The notes: generated by a model from the letters alone, not told the origin. A stretch of DNA of 5,101 bases from an uncultured Clostridia bacterium (GCA_946641795.1 CAMPBZ010000095.1:1-5101), one strand, 5' to 3'. Counted from the stretch's first letter, positions 1-4,539 are shown. Numbers and translations: made by a program.

Positions 1-202
1 GCACGCTGTTGTCCGTAACTTCGTTGACCTCAAGGCAAGACGCGCAGCTGCTCTCTACGAGGATGATAAGAAGGACGTTAAGAGAAGAAGCCACGAAAAC
101 GTCGCCGTCAAGGAGCTCTACGATAATTATCTTGAAGCTCCCGGCAGCCACAAGGCGCACGAGGTTCTGCATACCAGCTATATCAAGCGCGGCTTGTATT
201 GA
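1..202 (+). CDS. [FeFe] hydrogenase, C-terminal end (partial; starts before the window)
   Basis: The frame beginning at base 2 encodes 66 residues and ends at TGA 200-202. It starts HAVVRNFVDLKARRAALYED and continues with a KRRSHEN segment, a KELYDNYLEAPGSHKAHEVLH segment (quoted loosely here as a basic/acidic helix followed by a short loop) and ends SYIKRGLY. This pattern (R..ALY..D, SHEN..VKELY, SHKAHEVLHT.Y) is that of the iron hydrogenase small-subunit domain, which forms the C-terminus of monomeric [FeFe] hydrogenases and of HndD-type NADP-reducing subunits. Such enzymes interconvert protons and H2 in the cytoplasm, using ferredoxin and/or NAD(P)H. The H-cluster cysteines and ferredoxin-like domains would lie upstream and cannot be seen, so monomeric and electron-bifurcating forms cannot be told apart. 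A strong terminator follows 12 nt after the stop, so this is the last gene of its transcript. Confidence 0.85.
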   Translation, partial: HAVVRNFVDLKARRAAALYEDDKKDVKRRSHENVAVKELYDNYLEAPGSHKAHEVLHTSYIKRGLY

Positions 203-214
203 TTTATCACAAAA

Positions 215-249
215 CCCGGCAGAGAAATTCACTCTGCCGGGTGCTTTTT
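215..249 (+). terminator. Rho-independent terminator of the hydrogenase transcript
   Basis: A perfect 10-bp GC-rich stem, CCCGGCAGAG (215-224) pairing with CTCTGCCGGG (232-241), encloses a 7-nt loop and is followed by TGCTTTTT. It lies 12 nt after the hydrogenase stop. Four A residues just before the stem could give weak termination in the other direction, but no gene is seen arriving from that side. Confidence 0.93.
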
Positions 250-301
250 ATTCCCGGTTCTTGTGCAATCTGCCGAAATTGTTGATTTTATGCAAAATTC
301 G

Positions 302-330
302 TTGAAAGTACCGTATTTTTATGATAAAAT
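302..330 (+). promoter_or_regulatory. Sigma-A promoter for the small membrane protein/XRE/DUF6472-like operon
   Basis: TTGAAA (302-307) is separated by exactly 17 nt from TAAAAT (325-330). An alternative -10, TATGAT at 320-325, has poor spacing. The predicted transcript start is near 337, about 27 nt before the first ATG. It lies after the hydrogenase terminator, so the following genes form a new unit. Confidence 0.7.
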
Positions 331-363
331 AAAACTATCAAAATTTATATGGAGGTTTTTATC

Positions 364-648
364 ATGAATGGCAACAAAAAAGCTCTTTCCGATACCCCGA
401 TCTTCAACCTGATCCTGGTTGGATGCGCGGTTCTTTCCATGATCCTGTTGGCGCTGACCAACACGATCGGCTATTTCATTACCAACAGCACAAAGAACGA
501 ATCGATTATGAGAGGCGTTTTCAGCATTTTTGCCTATGCGCTCCCCATCATCGGCGCCGTGCTTGCGTATCTTGTAAAGAAGGGCAAAATCTCGCTGGAA
601 CTGTTCCTCAACATCGGGGCTCTGTTCTTTGCGTTCCGGTTCCTGTAA
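364..648 (+). CDS. Small hydrophobic membrane protein, 94 aa, function unknown
   Basis: The start ATG at 364 is chosen because GGAGG (351-355) lies 8 nt upstream; an in-frame ATG at 349 would precede that ribosome site and is unlikely. The protein begins MNGNKKALSDTP and then has three hydrophobic stretches: about residues 12-35, 53-73 and 76-94, the last running to the C-terminus FAFRFL. Lysines cluster at the N-terminus and between the second and third stretches (VKKGK), so it should be an integral inner-membrane protein with two or three helices. No enzymatic motif is visible and I do not recognise a named family. It is the first gene after the promoter at 302-330 and is followed after 51 nt by an XRE-type regulator in the same direction. 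A link to that regulator, for example as target or partner, is inferred only from position. Confidence 0.75.
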   Translation: MNGNKKALSDTPIFNLILVGCAVLSMILLALTNTIGYFITNSTKNESIMRGVFSIFAYALPIIGAVLAYLVKKGKISLELFLNIGALFFAFRFL

Positions 649-657
649 TTAAAAAAT

Positions 658-680
658 CCGGTTTTTGGCCGGAAAAACGG
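658..680 (+). promoter_or_regulatory. Inverted repeat between the membrane protein and the XRE gene (possible operator or attenuator)
   Basis: CCGGTTTTT (658-666) can pair, with one bulged G, with AAAAACGG (673-680) around a GGCCGG loop. A-rich bases precede it (651-656). There is no T-tract after the stem, so it is not a standard terminator. Its place just before a helix-turn-helix gene would suit an autoregulatory operator or a weak processing/attenuation hairpin. Low confidence. Confidence 0.25.
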
Positions 681-699
681 TGGAAAGAAAGGTAAGATC

Positions 700-1581
700 A
701 TGAGCGTTGGTGAAAAAATCCGGGAATTGAGAGTTGCGAAAATGATGTCGCAATCCGAGCTTGCCGGGGGTCAGATCACCCGCAATATGATCAGCTGTAT
801 CGAAAACGGCACGGCTACGCCTTCGCTTTCCACCGTTTTTTATTTGGCAAACCGGCTGGGTGTTTCGGTCGGCTACTTGCTTGCCGAGGGGACGGACGAC
901 CGGTTCTACCGCAAAATGGAGCAACTGGAAAACGTCAAAAAAGCCTTTCGGGAAGGGGATTGGGAGGTTTGCCGCGCGCTTTGCCAAGCGCTTTTGAGCG
1001 AAGGAGACGATGAACTGCTCCTCTTGCTCTCCCAGTGCAATTTGCAAATTGCCAAGGAGCAGTTTTGGAAAGGGAAGTTGCACGCCGCCTGCCGCTCGTT
1101 TGACGAGGCGCTTTCCACGGCCGAAAAATGCCTGTATCCCCAGCCGCAGCTCCGCGCCGAGGCAAAGGAGTATTTCGCCTATATGAGCGGTATTTCGCCG
1201 CTGTTGTACTCGGATGTTTTGGACGAGGACGCCGCAACCGACTATGTCTTAACAACCCCGTTTTCCGCATATCGGCGCGCGCTGAACGCCCTGAATGCCG
1301 GAAATACGGCGCCGGCCGAGGCCTTCTTTTCGCAATATCCCGAACCGTCCTTTTTCCATCGGCATCTTTCGGCAAAGTGCAAAATGGAACAGGGCGAGTT
1401 TGAAAGCGCAAAAATCATTCTGCAATCGCTCTTGCAGGGAAACGACGTTTTGAACGAGATACAGCTTTACGCCGTTCTTTGCGATTTGGAAATTGTTTGC
1501 CGGGAAACGGAGGATTTTCGTGCCGCCTATCGCTACGCCGGCGAGAAGGTGCAGCTGCACGAACAACTGCTGAAAGACTGA
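700..1581 (+). CDS. XRE-family transcriptional regulator with TPR-like C-terminal domain, 293 aa
   Basis: ATG 700 follows GAAAGG (687-692) by 7 nt. Residues 4-62 form a helix-turn-helix of the XRE/Cro type: KIRELRVAKMMSQSELA, then a recognition region ending MISCIENGTATPSLSTVF and LANRLGVSVGYLL. From about residue 66 to the end it is alpha-helical, with repeated pairs of amphipathic helices such as LENVKKAFREGDWEVCRALC, SFDEALSTAEKCL and EQGEFESAKIILQSLL, typical of tetratricopeptide-like repeats. This layout of an N-terminal HTH plus about 230 residues of TPR-like helices is that of RNPP/PlcR-like and related Clostridial cytosolic regulators, in which the helical part often binds a peptide or protein partner. 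No short peptide precursor gene is evident next to it, so a quorum-sensing role is not supported. It lies between a small membrane protein and a small cysteine-rich protein whose ATG overlaps its stop, so the latter two are almost certainly co-translated. Confidence 0.9.
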   Translation: MSVGEKIRELRVAKMMSQSELAGGQITRNMISCIENGTATPSLSTVFYLANRLGVSVGYLLAEGTDDRFYRKMEQLENVKKAFREGDWEVCRALCQALLSEGDDELLLLLSQCNLQIAKEQFWKGKLHAACRSFDEALSTAEKCLYPQPQLRAEAKEYFAYMSGISPLLYSDVLDEDAATDYVLTTPFSAYRRALNALNAGNTAPAEAFFSQYPEPSFFHRHLSAKCKMEQGEFESAKIILQSLLQGNDVLNEIQLYAVLCDLEIVCRETEDFRAAYRYAGEKVQLHEQLLKD

Positions 1582-1778
1582 TGGAAGACAAAACAAAAAA
1601 GGCAGGTTCCAACTGCGAAACCTGCGTATTTTACGACTACGACGAAATTGAGGATTGCTATTATTGCACGGTCAATTTAGACCAGGATGACCTCGGCAAT
1701 TTCCTCTCGGGCACAACAAAATCCTGCCCCTATTACCGCTTTTACGATGAATATAAAAGCGTACACAAGCAAATATAA
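1581..1778 (+). CDS. DUF6472-like small cysteine-rich protein, 65 aa
   Basis: ATG 1581-1583 shares its A with the TGA (1579-1581) of the regulator, an overlap that implies translational coupling; no strong ribosome site precedes it. The protein reads MEDKTKKAGSNCETCVFYDY, then an acidic stretch with DCYYCTVNLDQDDL, FLSGTTKSCPYYRFYDEYK and a basic end VHKQI. Four of the five cysteines are paired (C12/C15 and C26/C29 by count) and the fifth is C50 in the SCPYYRFYDEYK motif. This arrangement (C..C, Y.C.VNLD.D, CPY....DEYK...KQ) matches the conserved small Clostridial proteins known as DUF6472 as I remember them. The cysteines suggest a small metal-binding fold, probably zinc, but that is inference; the cellular role is unknown. 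A strong terminator begins within its stop codon region and closes the operon. Confidence 0.8.
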   Translation: MEDKTKKAGSNCETCVFYDYDEIEDCYYCTVNLDQDDLGNFLSGTTKSCPYYRFYDEYKSVHKQI

Positions 1779-1812
1779 AAACGCGGTATTTTATGGAAAA
1801 TACCGCGTTTTT
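1777..1812. terminator. Bidirectional Rho-independent terminator between convergent genes
   Basis: A perfect 16-bp stem, AAAAACGCGGTATTTT (1777-1792) and AAAATACCGCGTTTTT (1797-1812), has the 4-nt loop ATGG. A/T runs on both sides give a U-tract in either direction, suiting the convergent + operon (stop at 1778) and the - strand membrane protein (stop at 1838). Confidence 0.92.
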
Positions 1813-1836
1813 ATCGAAAAGTACCGTGTTTTATCG
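1796..1836. repeat. Two-copy imperfect tandem repeat next to the terminator
   Basis: GAAAATACCGCGTTTTTATCG (1796-1816) is followed directly by a similar unit, GAAAAGTACCGTGTTTTATCG (1816-1836, sharing the boundary G). The right arm of the terminator hairpin has apparently been duplicated and has diverged by a few bases. The second copy can also pair partially with the left arm, giving an alternative hairpin for the - strand transcript. Confidence 0.7.
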
Positions 1837-1837
1837 C

Positions 1838-2557
1838 TTATTTGCTGTCAAAAGCGACCTCAATATTGCCAAGATTATCGTGCACAACAAGGGTAATGTT
1901 CTTCCCGGAGGAGCCGGTGTGCGAGGGAACGTCAATCAGGCCGATGTTGTCGCCGGTTTGGGTGATCACGTCCCAGTCTTCGGGAAGGTGAATGACCACT
2001 TTACCAACGTTATCGGTAACGGTGATCACCGCGCTGCCGGAGTAGGCAGGGGTGTCTTTTACATAGACTTGAACTGTTCCCAAATGGTCACGGATCACGG
2101 TGCCGTCCAGCTTGTCCGCATCCATATAAAGCACCTTGTTGCCAACCTTTCCGGGGGTGGAGTCATAATCTTTTCCGTTGATTGAAACGGTGCGCAACGG
2201 CCTGAAGATGATGTTAAAGCCGACCGTCAACAGGATCGAAGCAACGATCACGATCCAGGTGGGAATTAAAGTTCCGTCGGTGCGGCCGGCCGCCTTTGCA
2301 AGAGGCCCCTCAAAAACGAGAAAGAGCAGGCCGAGCGGAATGAAAACATCGGCAAAATGAAGGCGGATCAGCGAGGTAACGATCCAGGCAAGCAGCAGAA
2401 TACCGGCAATAATGCGCCAAACGCTAATGCCGTAGCCAAGCTTGTCCAGTACGCCAACGCCGTCCAAAATCAGAACGACCGCCGCAACAACCAGTACAAG
2501 ACCCCAAAAGACCGGGCGAAACCGATTGCGCTTTTCGTTTGTAAATTGCATTTCCAT
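1838..2557 (-). CDS. LiaF-like (toastrack) membrane protein, 239 aa
   Basis: The start at 2557 (MEMQFTNEKR) is fixed by AGGAGG at 2565-2570, 7 nt upstream, and by a consensus promoter further upstream; longer in-frame starts would extend through the promoter. Four hydrophobic segments lie at about residues 15-37, 45-64, 69-86 and 100-118. The first (FWGLVLVVAAVVLILDGVGVL) resembles the LiaI/LiaF-type transmembrane region, with its G-L-hydrophobic run ending in LD..GVL. Residues 125-239 are soluble and beta-rich, with a four-times repeated turn motif: DHLGTVQVYV (157), DNVGKVVIHL (182), DNIGLIDVPS (203) and DNLGNIEVAF (227), spaced 21-25 residues. Such repeats are typical of the LiaF/LiaG/DUF4097 toastrack domains that modulate cell-envelope stress signalling in Firmicutes. 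No LiaRS two-component genes are adjacent, so an envelope-stress role is by family resemblance only. It is transcribed alone and converges on the DUF6472-like gene. Confidence 0.85.
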   Translation of the reverse strand: MEMQFTNEKRNRFRPVFWGLVLVVAAVVLILDGVGVLDKLGYGISVWRIIAGILLLAWIVTSLIRLHFADVFIPLGLLFLVFEGPLAKAAGRTDGTLIPTWIVIVASILLTVGFNIIFRPLRTVSINGKDYDSTPGKVGNKVLYMDADKLDGTVIRDHLGTVQVYVKDTPAYSGSAVITVTDNVGKVVIHLPEDWDVITQTGDNIGLIDVPSHTGSSGKNITLVVHDNLGNIEVAFDSK

Positions 2558-2594
2558 AACAAAGCCTCCTTTGGTGGATATTTGATTTACCCTT

Positions 2595-2623
2595 ATTGTA
2601 CCACTTCCGGCCAAATTTGTCAA
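2595..2623 (-). promoter_or_regulatory. Consensus sigma-A promoter for the LiaF-like gene
   Basis: On the - strand TTGACA (2623-2618) is followed after exactly 17 nt by TACAAT (2600-2595). The start codon lies about 38 nt downstream of the -10, with AGGAGG in between. The -35 is a perfect consensus match and the -10 has five of six bases. Confidence 0.9.
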
Positions 2624-2639
2624 GGGAAGTGGGGAAATG

Positions 2640-2864
2640 AGGAGTGAAAAGTGAAAAAGTAAAAATCCCACGCCGGAGATAGAAGGCAGTGATGTTTGCG
2701 CCTATGGCGCAAGTGAAGTTACGGCTTACGCCGTAGTAAGTTTGCCGCTTTGCGTCAAGTGAAGTTAAGTGTTCTGCTATCGTGCCGCAAGGCACACTTC
2801 ACGCACGAAGTGCGCTTCACGTCCGAAGGACGCTTCACGTTCCGCGTCAGCGGAACACATCGTT
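2640..2864. repeat. Interspersed hairpin-array element (variable stems joined by a GTGAAGT/ACTTCAC heptamer)
   Basis: This fills the roughly 340-nt gene-free stretch between the LiaF-like gene and tRNA-Val. Seven short hairpins follow one another: 2696-2712 (TTGCGCC/GGCGCAA), 2720-2735 (TACGGC/GCCGTA), 2742-2758 (TTGCCGC/GCGTCAA, one mismatch), 2782-2795 (GTGCC/GGCAC), 2803-2813 (GCAC/GTGC), 2821-2831 (GTCC/GGAC) and 2839-2856 (GTTCCGC/GCGGAAC). They are joined by GTGAAGT at 2713 and 2759 (and the shorter GTAAGT at 2736) on the left and by ACTTCAC/GCTTCAC at 2796, 2814 and 2832 on the right, so the linkers are in inverted orientation about a centre near 2780. The edges carry GATGT (2691-2695) and ACATC (2857-2861), a possible short terminal inverted repeat. 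AGTGAAAA-type repeats lie just before it (2643-2665). No protein is credible here. It looks like a MITE/REP-like intergenic repeat. Confidence 0.75.
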
Positions 2865-2897
2865 AAAAAAAGCACTTGCCGAAGCAAGTGCTTTTTT
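2865..2897. terminator. Terminator after tRNA-Val (symmetrical, works on the - strand)
   Basis: GCACTTGC (2872-2879) pairs with GCAAGTGC (2884-2891) around a CGAA tetraloop. Seven A's precede the stem (2865-2871) and six T's follow (2892-2897). On the - strand the A-run becomes the U-tract just after the tRNA CCA end. It can also act on + transcripts crossing the hairpin array. Confidence 0.9.
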
Positions 2898-2899
2898 CG

Positions 2900-2976
<77 letters not shown>

Positions 2977-3003
2977 AAAAGATTTATTTTGCGGAACAGA
3001 GAA

Positions 3004-3032
3004 ATTATACCATACCGGCAGGGAAATGTCAA
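3004..3032 (-). promoter_or_regulatory. Perfect-consensus promoter for tRNA-Val
   Basis: On the - strand TTGACA (3032-3027) and TATAAT (3009-3004) match the consensus exactly, with 17-nt spacing. The -10 ends 27 nt before the mature tRNA 5' end, so a short leader would be removed by RNase P. Confidence 0.95.
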
Positions 3033-3051
3033 GCACTTTTTGAAAAAATAC

Positions 3052-3080
3052 TTGCTTTTTCGGGTGCGGTATGCTATAAT
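3052..3080 (+). promoter_or_regulatory. Promoter for tRNA-Arg
   Basis: TTGCTT (3052-3057) is followed after 17 nt by TATAAT (3075-3080). The -35 is imperfect and the -10 is perfect. The AT-rich stretch 3033-3051 between the two divergent -35 elements could serve as an UP-element for both tRNA promoters. Confidence 0.88.
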
Positions 3081-3093
3081 ACAAAACGAACTT

Positions 3094-3170
3094 GTTTCCG
3101 TAGCTCAGCTGGATAGAGCAACCGCCTCCTAAGCGGTAGGTCGGGCGTTCGAATCGCCTCGGGAACGCCA
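3094..3170 (+). tRNA. tRNA-Arg (anticodon CCT)
   Basis: The 77-nt gene has an encoded CCA (3168-3170) and discriminator G. The acceptor GTTTCCG (3094-3100) pairs with CGGGAAC (3160-3166), with one T.G wobble. The D-arm contains TAGCTCAGCTGGATAGAGCA. The anticodon stem is ACCGC (3121-3125)/GCGGT (3133-3137) with loop CTCCTAA, giving anticodon CCT (3128-3130), which reads AGG. The T-arm is GGGCG-TTCGAAT-CGCCT with one G.T. The two tRNA genes diverge from adjacent promoters. Confidence 0.95.
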
Positions 3171-3180
3171 AAAGCAACGG

Positions 3181-3208
3181 GAGCGGCAGGTTGTTTTGCT
3201 TGCCGCTC
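3181..3208 (+). terminator. Probable terminator hairpin after tRNA-Arg
   Basis: GAGCGGCAGG (3181-3190) pairs over 10 bp, with one G.T, with CTTGCCGCTC (3199-3208) around an 8-nt loop. The bases after it, TTGTGCAAC, are a poor T-tract, so termination may be incomplete and some readthrough into the nucleosidase gene is possible. Confidence 0.55.
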
Positions 3209-3264
3209 TTGTGCAACAGTCAATTGAATTCAGGCCCCATTTTAGAGATACAGGATGTGACAGA

Positions 3265-4044
3265 ATGAAAAAGAACGCATATCAAACCGACGTGGCACTT
3301 TTGAGCGTCACGACAACCGAATTCAAGGCGGTCACACATTTTCACGAGTGGAGGGCAAAGACCTTTCCCGGTGACGACCAGATTTACGACGTTGCCGAAT
3401 TTGAGCGCGACGGGCAGACGCGCACGCTCGTACACGCAAAAATCAGCGAGATGGGAATGACTGCCGCCGCGGCAACGGCAACGAAGGTGATCTTCCTCTT
3501 TCGCCCGCGCTATCTGATTATGGTTGGCATTGCTGCCGGAATTGTGAAAGACGAATTGGAAGATCAGCGATATGGCGACGTGATCGTACCCGATGTCGTT
3601 TGGAACTATTCGGCGGGGAAATTCGTCAGCCCGGAAATGGCGACCATTCAATACGGCAATATGGGTTTTCTTCCGCGTTCCACTTCCGAAACGATTCCGG
3701 AGGAGATTCTTCCATACCTGCGCGCCGCGGTTGCTTCAGAGGATAACCCCTGCCACGCGTACATTGGTCCCATGGCTTGCGGCAGTACGGTCGTTGCCAA
3801 CCGCGAACTTTTGGAAAAGCAGATCTACACGCAATACCAGCACACTGCCGGGCTTGATATGGAATCCTACGCGGTCGTTTATGCGGCAAATCACGCAAAC
3901 GATCCCCGCCCGACTCCAATCATTGCAAAAAGCGTCTGCGATTTCGCCGACAGCAAAAAATCCGACGACTACCAACGCTTTGCGGCATATTCCAGCTGCG
4001 AATTTGCAAAATTCTTATACGAAAAAATTTTGCCCATGGACTGA
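3265..4044 (+). CDS. Nucleoside phosphorylase/nucleosidase-fold protein (PNP_UDP_1, MTA/SAH-nucleosidase-like), 259 aa
   Basis: ATG 3265 is chosen because AGGA (3252-3255) lies 9 nt upstream and the N-terminus (MKKNAYQTDVALLSV) leads straight into the first beta-strand; an upstream TTG at 3196 would overlap the tRNA-Arg hairpin. The family cleaves the N-glycosidic bond of purine nucleosides in the cytosol. Visible landmarks are E19 in VTTTEFKAV, matching the general-acid/base glutamate of E. coli MTA/SAH nucleosidase (Glu12); the glycine-rich GIAAGI (88-93) followed by YGDVIVPDVVWNYSAGK; GLDMESYAVVYAA (197-209) with M199/E200 in the ribose-binding position; and VCDFADSKKSDDY with D226 at the place of catalytic Asp197. 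All key residues are intact, so it should be active. The substrate cannot be told: the same fold, with a similar GDV...W.YGAGK and CD.AD..K...W/Y signature, occurs in MTA/SAH nucleosidases and in nucleosidase effectors of immune proteins. No partner gene is adjacent. A decayed copy of its 3' half lies downstream at 4219-4435. No good promoter is seen close upstream. Confidence 0.88.
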   Translation: MKKNAYQTDVALLSVTTTEFKAVTHFHEWRAKTFPGDDQIYDVAEFERDGQTRTLVHAKISEMGMTAAAATATKVIFLFRPRYLIMVGIAAGIVKDELEDQRYGDVIVPDVVWNYSAGKFVSPEMATIQYGNMGFLPRSTSETIPEEILPYLRAAVASEDNPCHAYIGPMACGSTVVANRELLEKQIYTQYQHTAGLDMESYAVVYAANHANDPRPTPIIAKSVCDFADSKKSDDYQRFAAYSSCEFAKFLYEKILPMD

Positions 4045-4067
4045 AAGGCAAAAAAGCGGATTGCGCA

Positions 4068-4216
4068 AAAAAGAAGTTGACAAAAAATGATTTCGCTTGC
4101 CTGCCGTTGTTTCCTATCCCGTTGGACTTGGATTTGCTTTTGTTTTGTTTGGCGTTTATCTGTTTTTCTTTTGGAAAATCAGATTTAAAAAGAAGTTGAA
4201 CTCTTGAATTTCGCTT
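4068..4216 (+). repeat. Imperfect 30-bp direct repeat flanking a 90-bp insert
   Basis: AAAAAGAAGTTGA at 4068-4080 recurs at 4187-4199, and ATTTCGCTT at 4090-4098 recurs at 4208-4216, with about 9 diverged bases between the two parts of each copy. The copies are 119 bp apart and frame an AT/T-rich stretch (4099-4186). They lie between the intact nucleosidase and its decayed copy, so they may mark the junction of the duplication. Confidence 0.65.
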
Positions 4217-4218
4217 CA

Positions 4219-4435
4219 ATCGGTCCCATGGCTTGCGGCAGTACGGTCGTTGCCAACCGCGAGCTTTTGGAAAAGCAGATCTACACGCAATATCGGCACA
4301 CTGCCGGGCTTGATATGAATTTTACGCGGTCGTTTATGTGGCAAATCACGCAAACGATCCCCGCTAGACGCCGATCATCTCAAAAAGCGTCTGCGATTTC
4401 GCCTATGGATTAAAGGTAAACCAAAAAGCCGGCTG
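4219..4435 (+). pseudogene. Decayed partial duplicate of the nucleosidase gene 3' half
   Basis: This region matches 3763-3948 of the intact nucleosidase at an offset of 456 bp. Over the first 99 bases I count only 4 differences, 3 of them synonymous. At 4317-4318 one base is missing relative to the parent (GATATGGAATCC becomes GATATGAATTTT), which shifts the frame just after GLDM and destroys the ribose-binding glutamate. Further on the match is more diverged. After TTCGCC (ending 4403) 86 bases of the parent are missing, with the junction at a GCC microhomology, and the copy then rejoins the parent's last codons (CATGGACTGA in the parent, TATGGATTAA here) and its 3' untranslated bases. The N-terminal 166 residues, including the catalytic E19, are absent. 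It cannot make a working enzyme. The short readable frame at 4204-4413 is a by-product of the decay. Confidence 0.93.
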
Positions 4436-4463
4436 GATCCCTTTGCGGGGTCCGGCCGGTTTT
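4425..4463 (+). terminator. Rho-independent terminator after the nucleosidase pseudogene
   Basis: AAAGCCGGCTGGATCCC (4425-4441) pairs with GGGGTCCGGCCGGTTTT (4447-4463) over 17 positions, with three G.T wobbles and a 5-nt loop, and is followed by a T-rich TTTCATTTT (4461 on). The intact nucleosidase gene has no comparable hairpin directly after its stop, so this may be the original terminator of the ancestral gene. Confidence 0.88.
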
Positions 4464-4539
4464 CATTTTGCGGCCGAAAACGGATATGTTTTTCAACTTT
4501 TGTAATTTCCAATTTCTACCCAAATTCGACGCCCCGCTC

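Noticed and set aside
9..305. A second reading frame overlapping the hydrogenase end
   Set aside because: It runs through the terminator hairpin and is out of frame with the recognised hydrogenase C-terminus.
935..1411. Long antisense open frame inside the XRE regulator
   Set aside because: It is arginine-rich, has no ribosome site and is a shadow of the confident coding frame at 700-1581.
2691..2861. CRISPR array
   Set aside because: Repeats are only 7 bp, the units between are self-complementary and 11-36 bp long, and no cas genes are present.
3224..3252. Promoter for the nucleosidase (TTGAAT with GATACA)
   Set aside because: The -10 matches only three of six bases, too weak to claim; expression may come from readthrough of the tRNA transcript.
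3196..3264. Upstream TTG start for the nucleosidase
   Set aside because: It would lie within the tRNA-Arg hairpin without a ribosome site; ATG 3265 with AGGA fits better.
3094..3264. tRNA-Arg as integration site of a mobile island
   Set aside because: tRNA-Arg(CCT) is a known type of target, but no integrase and no copy of the tRNA 3' end is present in the window.
4204..4413. A separate 69-aa protein
   Set aside because: Its first half is the parent nucleosidase frame and its second half is the out-of-frame remainder after a 1-base deletion; it is part of the pseudogene.
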